From: Hyphomicrobiales bacterium
GTDB taxonomy: Bacteria > Pseudomonadota > Alphaproteobacteria > Rhizobiales > Devosiaceae
NCBI GenBank assembly: GCA_027487555.1
Contig: JAIYDI010000029.1
Location: 186,001 to 250,000, forward strand
DNA length: 64,000 nt
Direction: 5' to 3'
The notes under the pieces are model-generated. The model searched no databases, was not told the DNA's origin, and saw nothing but the letters and a program-made list of their open reading frames with translations. The translations under genes were made by a program, and so were the position numbers. Positions 25,560 to 34,863 of the stretch are shown here, in pieces; within the stretch, counting starts at the first letter, position 1; each line of letters starts with the position of its first letter.

Positions 25560-25703
25560 TCACTATCGGAAAATTCCTTTGTCTTGCTGCCGGTTTCCTG
25601 CTTAGCTGCGACCCGTGACAGTTGATGGATGCGTCAAGCAGGCGGCCAATTCCCGTGGTGCAACAGGGGAGTGGATCAGCCGGCGGACCAGAAAGGGATG
25701 CAA

Positions 25704-27302
25704 ATGAAAGGGCTTACGACCGCCTTGCTGGCTTCGGTGACGATGCTTGCATTGAGCTGCGCCACACCGGCCTTCGCCGAGCGTGTGCTCAGGCTAGACG
25801 AGGCGCCGATCGGGGAAATCGATCCGGCGAAGGGCACCGACTATGCGGATACGGTGCTATCAATCAACATCTATGACACGCTGGTCTACCCCAAGCAGGG
25901 TGGCCCGGGCGTGCAGCCGCTGCTGGCGACTGAGTGGTCCATCGACGGGCTGAACTACACGTTCAAGCTCAGGGATGGGGTGAAGTTCCATTCCGGCAAC
26001 CCGCTCACGGCGGAAGATGTCGTGTTCTCATACAACCGCCTGATGGCTTTGCAGCAGGGCTTCGCAAGCCTGTTCCAAGACCGCGTGGCCTCGGTCGAGG
26101 CGGTCGATCCGCTCACCGTGAAGTTCACGTTGAAAGAGGCTTACGCCCCGTTCCTCGCCGCGCTTGTCCGGCTGTCGGTCGTCGACAAGGCCCTGGTGAT
26201 GGCGAACCTTGCCGACGGGCCACACGGTGAGTTCAAGGACTATGGCAGCGCGTACCTCTCCGCAAATGATGCAGGGTCGGGCGCCTACAAGGTGACCGGG
26301 CAGAACCCGCAGTCAGAAACCACCATGGCGAAGTTCGACGGCTATTTCCTGCCGTTTGCCGAGAATGCCCCGGACACGGTGCGCTATCGCTACGGACTCG
26401 AAGCATCGACTGTCCGTCAGCTGATCTCCCGCGGCGAACATGACATTGCCGATCTCTGGCTGCCGCCGGAAGTGATTAAGGCGATGGTCGAGGAAGGCTC
26501 GGTGCATCTGGCGCTCGAGCCCGGCGCAACCGGCGAGTACATCAAGCTGAACACGCAGCGGGCGCCGCTCGACGACGTGCATTGCCGTCTCGCGCTCACC
26601 CACGCCTTCGACTATGAGACGTCGAACCAGCTGCTGAAGGTCAACGATGAGGCGGCCCTTGGTGTCTCGATGAATGGTGCCCTGCCTTCGGGCCTGCTGG
26701 GTCACAATCCGGCGGATCCGCCATTCGTCAAGGACATGGAGAAGGCAAAGGCCGAACTTGCGCAGTGCAAGTACAAGCCCGGCGACTACCCGCTGGATAT
26801 TGCGTGGATTGCCGAAGTGCCGGCCCGCGAACGCGTGGCGCTGCTCATGCAGGCGGCGTTCACAGAACTGGGCTTCACGGTAAATGTTACGCGTACGCCT
26901 TGGGCGCTGGTGTCCGAGCAGGTGACACAGCCACCGACAGCGCCACATGCGGTCGAAATCGCAGTCGCCGCCGTAACGCCTGATCCCGACTCGTTGCTCT
27001 TCAACATGTACTCGTCCACCGTTCCGCCCACCTGGATGTCGGCCGAGCACCTGAAGGATGACGAAGTCGACAAGCTGCTCATCGCTGGTCGTACCGAGAC
27101 GGACGAAGCCAAGCGCGGGGAGATCTACAGCCAGTTGAACAAGCGTCTGCGCGATCTGGCGCCCGCGATCTTCGCCTACGAGTTCACCGGTGTCTATGCG
27201 GTGCGCAATGGCGTGGAGGTGCACAACCTCAAGGACGCAACGACCCGCTACTCGCCCGCCAGCTTCTCGATGCTGTTCAAGGACATAAGCGTCAACGAGT
27301 GA
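25704..27302 (+). CDS. ABC peptide-binding protein, family 5 (DppA/OppA-type)
   Basis: This 532-aa periplasmic binding protein of family 5 captures peptides, opines or related compounds. The signal peptide is LTTALLASVTMLALSCATPAFAE. Family features include NIYDTLVYPKQGGPGVQPLLATEWS, the motif GLNYTFKLRDGVKFHSGNPLTAEDVVFSYNR, and the late domain ending SFSMLFKDI. It is the first gene of the operon carrying the Dpp-type transporter and two hydantoinase pairs. ATG 25704 is chosen because AAAGGG stands 6 bases upstream and the signal peptide starts there; the track start lies 25 codons earlier. Confidence 0.93.
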   Translation: MKGLTTALLASVTMLALSCATPAFAERVLRLDEAPIGEIDPAKGTDYADTVLSINIYDTLVYPKQGGPGVQPLLATEWSIDGLNYTFKLRDGVKFHSGNPLTAEDVVFSYNRLMALQQGFASLFQDRVASVEAVDPLTVKFTLKEAYAPFLAALVRLSVVDKALVMANLADGPHGEFKDYGSAYLSANDAGSGAYKVTGQNPQSETTMAKFDGYFLPFAENAPDTVRYRYGLEASTVRQLISRGEHDIADLWLPPEVIKAMVEEGSVHLALEPGATGEYIKLNTQRAPLDDVHCRLALTHAFDYETSNQLLKVNDEAALGVSMNGALPSGLLGHNPADPPFVKDMEKAKAELAQCKYKPGDYPLDIAWIAEVPARERVALLMQAAFTELGFTVNVTRTPWALVSEQVTQPPTAPHAVEIAVAAVTPDPDSLLFNMYSSTVPPTWMSAEHLKDDEVDKLLIAGRTETDEAKRGEIYSQLNKRLRDLAPAIFAYEFTGVYAVRNGVEVHNLKDATTRYSPASFSMLFKDISVNE

Positions 27303-27310
27303 CGCGATGC

Positions 27311-27379
27311 GGGCGGGGCCTCCGGCCCTGCCCATTTCCGCCGGCAGGCGAGGTTTGACCCGTCTCGCCATGCCGGCGG
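27311..27379 (+). terminator. Two tandem hairpins between binding-protein and permease genes
   Basis: Hairpin 1 is GGGCGGGGCC-TCC-GGCCCTGCCC (27311-27333). Hairpin 2 has arms CCGCCGGC-A-GGCGAG (27338-27352) and CTCGCC-AT-GCCGGCGG (27364-27379), a 14-bp interrupted stem. They occupy most of the gap after the peptide-binding gene. No T tract follows, so stabilisation of the upstream mRNA or partial attenuation is likelier than full termination. Confidence 0.6.
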
Positions 27380-27433
27380 CACCAGTTTCCTGTCCAGACC
27401 GCCGGGTTTCAGGGCGGCCCCGAGGATCCGTTC

Positions 27434-28468
27434 TTGCCGAAACTGTTGCTCACATTTCTGCGCCGCGTCGGTACCTCACTGATCGTGCTGTTCGGCGTAT
27501 CGATCCTGATCTTCGGGATCGCGCGCATAATGCCGGGTGATCCGGCCCGTATTGCGCTTGGTCCGAATGCGACGCAGCAGCAGGTTGAGGCGCTGCGCGA
27601 GGCGCGGCACCTCAACGATCCGATCCATGAGCAGTATTTCTACTTCGTCCGAGAACTCTTGCATGGTGACCTCGGCGTCTCGCTCTACACCAAGCGACCG
27701 GTAACCACTGATGTTGCTCAATTCTTGCCTTCGTCGCTGGAACTGGTCTTTGCCTCCGGCCTGCTTATGGTGGTGCTCGGTATTCCGCTGGGCCTTCTGA
27801 CGGCCCGCTACCAGGGGCGCTGGCCTGACCATGCCGGGCGGCTGATGAGCGTCATAGCGGTGTGTACTCCGGCCTTCGTCTGGGGCGTCATCCTGCAACT
27901 GCTGTTTGCCTATTTCGTGCCGATCTTCCCGATCGAAGGGCAGTTGAGCAGTGCGATGAAGCCGCCGCCGACTGTCACAGGCTTTCTGACCGTCGACTCC
28001 ATCCTTGCGGGCAACATGCCGACCTTGGCGAACGCGCTATATCATCTGGTGCTGCCGGCTCTCGCGCTGGCGCTCGCCGCCATCGGGCAGACGGCGCGGC
28101 TCACCCGCTCGAGCATGATCGAGATCTACCGCAAACCCTATGTCGAGATGTCGCGCGCCTATGGCTTCTCTGAGCGCAAGATCGCCACGCGCTATGCGTT
28201 CCGACCGGCACTGATCCCGACCCTGACAGTGCTTGGGCTCGATTTCGCGGCGCTGCTCGCCAACGCGTTTCTGGTCGAGCGGGTGTTCGGCTGGCCGGGG
28301 CTCTCGCGCTATGGCGTCGAGGTGATCCTGCGTAAGGATCTGGATGCCATAGTCGGCACGGTACTGATCATCGCTGCCTTGTTCCTCATCTGCAACCTGA
28401 TTGTGGATCTGCTCGTCTCGATCATCAACCCGCGCATCCGCCTCGCTGAAAAGAGGGCTGGCTCATGA
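27434..28468 (+). CDS. ABC peptide permease, DppB-type
   Basis: This 344-aa membrane permease of the Dpp/Opp class has the family start LLLTFLRRVGTSLIVLFGVSILIFGIARIMPGDPAR and the segment LHGDLGVSLYTKRPV typical of DppB. The EAA-type coupling loop is visible around SRAYGFSERKIATRYAFRPAL. It probably starts at TTG 27434; no strong ribosome-binding site is seen. It pairs with the overlapping next gene to form the channel. The 131-bp gap upstream contains two hairpins. Confidence 0.92.
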   Translation: MPKLLLTFLRRVGTSLIVLFGVSILIFGIARIMPGDPARIALGPNATQQQVEALREARHLNDPIHEQYFYFVRELLHGDLGVSLYTKRPVTTDVAQFLPSSLELVFASGLLMVVLGIPLGLLTARYQGRWPDHAGRLMSVIAVCTPAFVWGVILQLLFAYFVPIFPIEGQLSSAMKPPPTVTGFLTVDSILAGNMPTLANALYHLVLPALALALAAIGQTARLTRSSMIEIYRKPYVEMSRAYGFSERKIATRYAFRPALIPTLTVLGLDFAALLANAFLVERVFGWPGLSRYGVEVILRKDLDAIVGTVLIIAALFLICNLIVDLLVSIINPRIRLAEKRAGS

Positions 28469-29313
28469 GTGCGCGCCCACGCTCGGCGGCGCTGGAGAGC
28501 TTCCGTTCCAACCCCATCTCGCTGTTTGGCCTTGCGCTCGTCGCCTTCTGCGTGCTTGCGGCGATCTTTGCGCCATGGGTGACGCCGTATCCGACCCATG
28601 TCGGGCCGATCGGCGATTTCGCCGCGATCAACGCGGCTCCGTCGGCCAAGCACTGGTTCGGCACCGACACGATCGGGCGAGACATCTTCACCCGCGTCAT
28701 CTTTGGCTATCGGTTGTCGCTCACCATGGCGGTGCTGGTGCTGGCGATCTCGGTGCCGATCGGCGTCGTGCTCGGACTCGTCGCCGGGTATGTTGGCGGC
28801 TGGGTGGAATACGTCATCATGCGGCTCACCGATGTGTTCCTTGCTATTCCACCGCTCGTCCTTGCCATGTCGATCATGGGCTTCCTGCCGCCCACGCTGA
28901 CCAACGCGATGCTCGCCGTCACGGCGATGTGGTGGCCCTGGTACACCCGGCTTGTCTACAATGTCGTTCGTGCCGAGGCGCGCGAGGGCTATGTTCTGGC
29001 CGCCGAAGTTGTCGGTGCGTCCGTGCCTCACATCCTGTTCCGCGAGATACTGCCCAATTGCGTGCCGCCCGTGCTCACCAAGATCACGCTCGATATCGGC
29101 TTTGTGGTGCTGATGGTTGCGTCGCTGAGTTTCCTCGGCCTCGGTGTGCAGCCGCCGACGCCGGACCTCGGCTCGATGGTAGCCGACGGCGCCAAGTATA
29201 TGCCCGATGCGTGGTGGCTGACCATTTTTCCCGCCCTTTCGATCATGGTGCTGGTGCTGGGGTTCAATCTCCTCGGCGATGGGCTGCGCGAAGCCTTCGA
29301 CGCGGAGGTTTGA
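28465..29313 (+). CDS. ABC peptide permease, DppC-type
   Basis: This 282-aa permease pairs with the DppB-type protein. The first helix is ISLFGLALVAFCVLAAIFAPWVTPY, with the DppC-type motif HWFGTDTIGRDIFTRVIFGYRLSL following. The EAA loop is LAAEVVGASVPHILFREILPNCVPPVL. Its ATG overlaps the stop of the previous gene (ATGA), indicating coupled translation. It ends 1 bp before the ATPase gene start. Confidence 0.93.
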   Translation: MSARPRSAALESFRSNPISLFGLALVAFCVLAAIFAPWVTPYPTHVGPIGDFAAINAAPSAKHWFGTDTIGRDIFTRVIFGYRLSLTMAVLVLAISVPIGVVLGLVAGYVGGWVEYVIMRLTDVFLAIPPLVLAMSIMGFLPPTLTNAMLAVTAMWWPWYTRLVYNVVRAEAREGYVLAAEVVGASVPHILFREILPNCVPPVLTKITLDIGFVVLMVASLSFLGLGVQPPTPDLGSMVADGAKYMPDAWWLTIFPALSIMVLVLGFNLLGDGLREAFDAEV

Positions 29314-29314
29314 A

Positions 29315-30205
29315 ATGGCAGAAGAGAGCGTCCTCACTATCTCCGACCTCAGCCTCACCTTCGGCAAAGGCCGAGCAGCGAGCCAAGTGCTGAATAGCAT
29401 TTCCCTGCATGTGAAGCGCGGTGAGAAGGTTGCACTCGTTGGGGAAAGCGGTTCCGGCAAGTCCGTGACTGCGCGGCTCGCAATGGGCCTGCTGCAGTCG
29501 AACAAGACGACGATCAGTGGCCATATCGATGTTGCTGGGCTTGATGCCACGCAAGGTGGTGCGGCCATTGCGGCGGCTCGCGGTCGGCGTGTCACCATGA
29601 TCTTCCAGGATCCGACCTCGGCGCTCAATCCGGTGTTTCGGGTTGGTCGCATCTTCCGCGAGGTGCAGCGTACCGGCGACGAAAGCCTCACTCCAGCGGA
29701 AATGGATCGGCGGTCGGCCGAGGCGCTGAAGGCGGTGTCGATCCCGGATCCGGCGCGATGCCTGCAATCCTACCCGTTCCAGCTCTCGGGCGGCATGAAC
29801 CAGCGCGTCTTGATCGCCATGGCGCTGATCAACGATCCGTCGCTGCTGATCGCTGACGAGCCCGGTACCGCGCTCGATGTCACCGTACAGGCACAGACAC
29901 TAGCGCTGATGCACGACCTGACCCAGCGCAAGGGCACCGCCGTGCTTTTCATTTCGCACAATCTCGGCGTGGTTCGCGAGTTCGCCGACCGGGTATACGT
30001 CATCTATCGTGGCCGGATCGTCGAGCATGCTACGACGGCGCAGCTCTTTTCCGATCCGCGCCACCCCTATACGCGCGCGCTGTTGCAGGCGGTGCCGAAG
30101 ATCGTGAAGACCGGCCTGCCGGAACTGCCCGAGACGAGCCCTAGTTTCCTCGATCCGCTGATCGTGCATCCAGGCTGCGGCGAGCCCGGGACGGTGCCTG
30201 CATGA
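29315..30205 (+). CDS. ABC peptide ATPase, DppD-type
   Basis: The 296-aa ATPase powers peptide import together with the next gene. It has Walker A GESGSGKSV, Q-loop FQDPTSALNPVFRVG, signature LSGGMNQRV, Walker B LLIADEPGTALDV and the switch His in SHNLGVV. The C-terminal oligopeptide-transporter tail (VPKIVKTGLPELPETSPSFLDPLI) is shorter than usual. ATG 29315 is chosen over the longer track start because homology begins at MAEESVLTISDL. Confidence 0.92.
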   Translation: MAEESVLTISDLSLTFGKGRAASQVLNSISLHVKRGEKVALVGESGSGKSVTARLAMGLLQSNKTTISGHIDVAGLDATQGGAAIAAARGRRVTMIFQDPTSALNPVFRVGRIFREVQRTGDESLTPAEMDRRSAEALKAVSIPDPARCLQSYPFQLSGGMNQRVLIAMALINDPSLLIADEPGTALDVTVQAQTLALMHDLTQRKGTAVLFISHNLGVVREFADRVYVIYRGRIVEHATTAQLFSDPRHPYTRALLQAVPKIVKTGLPELPETSPSFLDPLIVHPGCGEPGTVPA

Positions 30206-31020
30206 GCACGCTCCTCGATATCCAGGGCATCGGCAAGACTTTCGCATCAGACGGACACTCGGTCCGGGCGCTCGACGATGTCTCGCTCGAAGTGCGTCGT
30301 GGCGAGTGCCATGCCATAGTTGGCGAGTCCGGTTCGGGCAAATCGACGCTCGCCAATCTGATCCTTGGGATACTCGCCCCTAGCGAGGGCCGGATGGTGT
30401 TCGATGGCACTGAGCTGCCGGGCCGACGACTGGCCGAGCATCGCCGCCGCATCCAGCTGGTGCAACAAAACCCTTTGTCTTCGCTCAATCCGCGACGGAA
30501 GGTTGGCGCCTCGATCCGGCTTCCGCTCGATGTGCATAAGCTCGGCACACCGTCTGAACGCAAGTCGCGGGTCGAAAGCCTGTTGGTCGAAGTCGGGCTC
30601 GAGCCCGAGATGGCCCGGCGCTCGCCATCCTCGCTCTCCGGTGGACAACGGCAGCGCGTCGCGATTGCTCGCGCACTTGCCGCCGATCCGGACCTGATCG
30701 TGCTCGACGAGCCGACCTCGGCACTGGACGTGCTGGTGCAGGCGAGGGTGCTGGCGCTGCTCGACAAGCTGAGGCGCGAGCGTGGCCTCACCTATGTTTT
30801 CATCACCCACGACCTTGCGGTGGTGCGCGCACTGGCAGACCGGATCAGCGTCTTTGCGTCCGGCAAGCTCGTTGAGAGCGGAGCGGTCGACGATATCTTC
30901 GCCAATCCGAGGGCCAGCTTTACCCGCAACCTGATTTCGGCCGTACCGGTTGTCACCGAGGAAGAGGCGGCCTTGCGCGAACTCGCCCGACAGGGCGGCC
31001 TGCCGGGTCCAGGGCCATGA
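30202..31020 (+). CDS. ABC peptide ATPase, DppF-type
   Basis: The 272-aa ATPase is the second nucleotide-binding subunit of the importer. It shows Walker A GESGSGKST, VQQNPLSSLNPRRKVG, signature LSGGQRQRV, Walker B LIVLDEPTSALDV and ITHDLAVV. Its start overlaps the stop of the DppD gene (ATGA). The short C-terminal tail ends just after the conserved SAVPV segment. The hydantoinase genes follow after a 31-bp gap that contains GGGGAGA. Confidence 0.92.
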   Translation: MSTLLDIQGIGKTFASDGHSVRALDDVSLEVRRGECHAIVGESGSGKSTLANLILGILAPSEGRMVFDGTELPGRRLAEHRRRIQLVQQNPLSSLNPRRKVGASIRLPLDVHKLGTPSERKSRVESLLVEVGLEPEMARRSPSSLSGGQRQRVAIARALAADPDLIVLDEPTSALDVLVQARVLALLDKLRRERGLTYVFITHDLAVVRALADRISVFASGKLVESGAVDDIFANPRASFTRNLISAVPVVTEEEAALRELARQGGLPGPGP

Positions 31021-31051
31021 CCACAAACATGACTATAGGGGAGACCTGAAC

Positions 31052-33130
31052 ATGGCTGCCAGCTTGCGTGTCGCGACCGATGTGGGCGGTACTTTCACCG
31101 ATCTCGTTACTTTCTCGATCGATGCCGATGGCAGGCAGGTGATCCGCACCGCCAAGGCCGATACGACGCCGCCCAATTTCGAAAGGGGCGTACTCGATGT
31201 CATGGCGAAGGCGGGTGTCGCGCCGAGCGATGTGGCGTTCTTCGCGCATGGAACGACCGTGGTCATCAACGCATTGACCGAGCGTCGGGGCGTCAAGACG
31301 GGGCTCGTTACCACGCGCGGTTTCCGCGATATCCTCGAGATCGCGCGTGGCAACCGCCCGGACTTCTTCAACCTGGCCTATGACAAACCCGAGCCTTTCG
31401 TGCCGCGCCATCTCCGCCTTGAGATCGGCGGGCGGATGACCTATCGCGGCCAGGAAAGCGAGGCGCTGGACCTCTCTGAACTCGATGCGATCATTGCCGG
31501 GTTCCGCGCGCATGGCGTTGAAGCCATTGCCGTGTGCCTGCTCCATGCCTATGCCAACCCTGCTCATGAGCAGGCCGTCGCCGAGCAGCTGCGGGTGTTG
31601 ATGCCCGAGGCGAGCGTGGTCGCCTCGCACCAGATCACCCGCGAATGGCGCGAGTACGAACGCACCAACACCACTGTGCTTTCAGCCTATGTGCAGCCCA
31701 TCGCAGAGGCCTATCTGAATGGGCTCAAGGATGCCATGGTCGCAGGCGGCTTTGCCGGTCAGCTCTATGTCATGCAGTCCAATTGTGGCGTCGACAGCCT
31801 CGAAGCCACCAGCCGTATCCCGATCACGATGGTCGAGTCCGGACCAGCCTCGGGCTTCTGGGGCGCCGCGGAACTGGGCCGGCTGATCGGTGAGCCCAAT
31901 GTGCTCGCACTCGATATCGGCGGTACGACGGCGAAGTGCTCGCTGATCGAGAACGCGCAGGTGCGCATCAAGACCGACTACTGGATCGAGCGCAGCCGCG
32001 AGACCTCCGGCTATCCCGTGATGGTGCCGGTGGTCGACCTGGTCGAGATCGGCAATGGCGGCGGGTCGATCGCGTGGGTCGATGAATATACCCGGCTGCA
32101 TGTCGGGCCGCGCTCGGCTGGCGCCATGCCCGGCCCTGCGTCCTACGGTCGTGGTGGCACCAAGGCGACGACGACGGACGCGAACCTTGCCCTGGGCCGC
32201 ATCGACCCCAACTATTTCTGTGGCGGCACGATCACTGCCGACATGACGGCGGTGAATACCTCGCTCGATGAGCTTGCCCAGAAGCTCGGCGTCGACCGCA
32301 TCGAGGCGGCGCGCGGCATCGTGCGGATCGCCAACAACAACATGGTCAACGCGTTGAAGCTGGTGTCGCTCAATCGCGGTTACGACCCGCGCGATTTCAC
32401 ACTCGTCGCATTCGGTGGTGGCGGCGCCATGCATGCCGTTGCGCTGGCCACTGAACTCGGCTGCCCGAAGGTCGTCATCCCGCGCGGCGCGTCGGTGTTT
32501 TCCGCCTGGGGCATGGTGATGAGCGATTTGCGGCGAGACTATTTCGTCACCCGGCTGATTGGTGGCGGCGAGACGGCGCCGGCCGAAATCTCCGCGCTGG
32601 TTGCGGAAGTCGCGGCGAATGCCCGCCAGCAATTCGCAGCCGAGAATGTCTCGGCCGACCAGCTAAAACTCGTGGCGCTGCTCAAATGCCGCTATCAAAA
32701 CCAGGAGCATTCGGTCGAAGTCGACGTGACCGTTGGATCCTTCGATGCGGCAGCGCATGCCGCGCTCACCGCGAAGTTTCATGACATGTACGAGCGCGAG
32801 TACACCTATCGGCTGGACGCGCCGGTGGAAGTGGTGGGGCTGCACATGGTAGCCTCCGCCGAAGTCGGCAAGCTGGAATTGGGAAAGCTGCCGGTTACCG
32901 GTGCCCTGCTTGCCTCAGCGGTCAAGGGGCGGCGGCAGGTCGACTACGCCACCGACGGGGTGCATGACGCCACAATCTACGACAGCGAAAAGCTGGAGCC
33001 CGGCATGAGCTTTACGGGCCCGGCGATCATCGAGGATCCGGGCACCACTATCGTCATCCACCCGGGCAATGCCGTGGCGATCGACCCCTATGGCAATACC
33101 ATCATCACGCTGCGCGCAGGGGAGAACTGA
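31052..33130 (+). CDS. hyuA: Hydantoinase/oxoprolinase subunit A (HyuA), first copy
   Basis: This 692-aa subunit has the ATP-binding ASKHA-type fold of the hydantoinase/oxoprolinase family, which opens cyclic amides (hydantoins, 5-oxoproline and related rings) with ATP. The N-terminal phosphate motif is TDVGGTFTDLV, followed by FAHGTTVVINALTERRG and GFRDILEIARGNRPDFFNL. The second domain has ALDIGGTTAKCSLIEN and ends in DPGTTIVIHPG-type strands. It makes a complex with the HyuB protein of the next gene. ATG 31052 follows GGGGAGA; the track start at 30950 overlaps the ATPase gene. Substrate cannot be inferred beyond a cyclic amide. Confidence 0.92.
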   Translation: MAASLRVATDVGGTFTDLVTFSIDADGRQVIRTAKADTTPPNFERGVLDVMAKAGVAPSDVAFFAHGTTVVINALTERRGVKTGLVTTRGFRDILEIARGNRPDFFNLAYDKPEPFVPRHLRLEIGGRMTYRGQESEALDLSELDAIIAGFRAHGVEAIAVCLLHAYANPAHEQAVAEQLRVLMPEASVVASHQITREWREYERTNTTVLSAYVQPIAEAYLNGLKDAMVAGGFAGQLYVMQSNCGVDSLEATSRIPITMVESGPASGFWGAAELGRLIGEPNVLALDIGGTTAKCSLIENAQVRIKTDYWIERSRETSGYPVMVPVVDLVEIGNGGGSIAWVDEYTRLHVGPRSAGAMPGPASYGRGGTKATTTDANLALGRIDPNYFCGGTITADMTAVNTSLDELAQKLGVDRIEAARGIVRIANNNMVNALKLVSLNRGYDPRDFTLVAFGGGGAMHAVALATELGCPKVVIPRGASVFSAWGMVMSDLRRDYFVTRLIGGGETAPAEISALVAEVAANARQQFAAENVSADQLKLVALLKCRYQNQEHSVEVDVTVGSFDAAAHAALTAKFHDMYEREYTYRLDAPVEVVGLHMVASAEVGKLELGKLPVTGALLASAVKGRRQVDYATDGVHDATIYDSEKLEPGMSFTGPAIIEDPGTTIVIHPGNAVAIDPYGNTIITLRAGEN

Positions 33131-33131
33131 G

Positions 33132-34790
33132 ATGGCTGCGATCCACGACCCAGTCACCTTCGAGATCATCCAGAATTCGCTTGCCGCCGTGTCGGACGAA
33201 ATGTTCGCCGCCATGCGCAAGACCGCGATGAGCGCCATCATCTACGAAGTGCTCGACATGGGCACTGGCATCACCGATGCCGTGGGCGAAATCGCTTCGT
33301 CGGGCGCCGGCATCCCGGCCTTTGTCGGCGTGCTCGACAAATCGGTGAAGGCCATCCTCAAGCGCCACCCGCTCGAGAGCATCAAACCGGGCGATCTCTT
33401 TGCCACCAATGATCCGTTCTACGGCGGCGTCACGCATCTGAACGACGTGATCCTCGCGATGCCGGTTTTCGCTGGCGACACGATCATCGCGTGGACGGCC
33501 AACATCGCGCACTGGAACGACATGGGCGGCATGGTGCCGGGTGGTATGTCAACCGATGCCTATGAGCTGTTCCAGGAAGGCCTGCGGCTGCCGGCGGTGA
33601 AGCTCATTTCCGAAGGCGTGCCGAACCAGGCGCTGATGGATGTGATGGTGGTCAACTCGCGCCTGCCGGATTTCCTCAAGGGCGACATGTGGGCCGGCAT
33701 AGCGGCGGCCCGCCTCGGCGATCGGCGGCTGAAGGAACTGGCGACGAAGTATGGGCGCGACACCTTCATCGCCGCCATGGCCAATTTCATGGATTACGGC
33801 GAGCAGCGTACGCTGGCTGGTCTGCGCGCATTGCCCAAAGGCACATATTCATTTGCCGAGGAGCAGGATGACGGACTGATCTACAAGGTCTCGATAGAGA
33901 TCACCGAGGACAAATTCATCGTCGACCTGACCGACAACCCGGACCAGGTGAAAGGCCCGACCAATGCCAGCGTCGACGGGGTGATGATCGCGGCGCAGAT
34001 GGCGCTGAAGGCGGTTACCGATCCGTCGCTCACCGCCAATGGCGGCACATTCCGGCCCATTGTGCTCAAGACACGGCACGGCTCGGTGTTCGACCCCAAG
34101 GAGCCGGCGGCGCACGGCTTCTACTACGAGGTCGAGATGCGGGTGTTCGACGTCATGCTGCGTTGCCTCGCGCAGGCCATGCCGGACCATATGGCGGCGG
34201 GGCATTTCGCCTCGATCTGCGGCACAGTGATCGGCGGACCGCATCCCGATACCGGGCGCTTCTTCACGATTGTCGAACCTCAGATGGGTGGTTGGGGCGC
34301 GCGCAAGGGCCGTGATGGCAACAGCGCTATCTTCTCGGGGTTCCACGGCGAGACCTTCAACTGCCCGGCTGAAATCGCGGAGGCGCGCTATGGGCTCGAT
34401 GTGCGGTGCCTCGAGCTCAACCCGCTGCCGGGCGGCGAGGGGCAGTGGCGCGGCGGACGCGGCATCAGGCTCGACTATGTGGCGCGTGCCGACAACAATT
34501 TCCTCACTGTTGGCTATTCGCGTGCCCGCATCCTGCCATGGGGCGTAGCCGGTGGCCGCGACGGTACCGGGAACTATGTGGAAGTGATCCGAACCTCGGG
34601 CGAGGTGACTAAGCACGCCTTTGCCACTGGTGTGGTGCTCAATACAGGCGATGTGGTGCGGGTGCAGACATCATGCGGCGCCGGCTACGGCCCGCCGTCA
34701 GAGCGCGCCCCGGAGTCCATCAGGGCCGATCTGCTGGACGGCTACCTTACGCCTGAACGTGCCGAGGAGGTCTACGGCTTCAAGCCGTAG
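33132..34790 (+). CDS. hyuB: Hydantoinase/oxoprolinase subunit B (HyuB), first copy
   Basis: This 552-aa subunit B completes the ATP-dependent amidohydrolase. Family motifs are DPVTFEIIQNSLAAVSDEMFAAMRKTA, FATNDPFYGGVTHLNDVILAMPVF, WTANIAHWNDMGG and PGGEGQWRGGRGIRL near the end. The ATG lies 1 bp after the HyuA stop, and GGGGAG is present, so the two proteins are coupled. The pair lies next to a similar second pair, suggesting two related substrates or steps. Confidence 0.92.
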   Translation: MAAIHDPVTFEIIQNSLAAVSDEMFAAMRKTAMSAIIYEVLDMGTGITDAVGEIASSGAGIPAFVGVLDKSVKAILKRHPLESIKPGDLFATNDPFYGGVTHLNDVILAMPVFAGDTIIAWTANIAHWNDMGGMVPGGMSTDAYELFQEGLRLPAVKLISEGVPNQALMDVMVVNSRLPDFLKGDMWAGIAAARLGDRRLKELATKYGRDTFIAAMANFMDYGEQRTLAGLRALPKGTYSFAEEQDDGLIYKVSIEITEDKFIVDLTDNPDQVKGPTNASVDGVMIAAQMALKAVTDPSLTANGGTFRPIVLKTRHGSVFDPKEPAAHGFYYEVEMRVFDVMLRCLAQAMPDHMAAGHFASICGTVIGGPHPDTGRFFTIVEPQMGGWGARKGRDGNSAIFSGFHGETFNCPAEIAEARYGLDVRCLELNPLPGGEGQWRGGRGIRLDYVARADNNFLTVGYSRARILPWGVAGGRDGTGNYVEVIRTSGEVTKHAFATGVVLNTGDVVRVQTSCGAGYGPPSERAPESIRADLLDGYLTPERAEEVYGFKP

Positions 34791-34863
34791 GTCAACGTAA
34801 CCGCTGGGGTGGGTCTGCTGCGTCATGCTGCTGGTCGCCTCGAAACACCAACAGGAGGCCAAA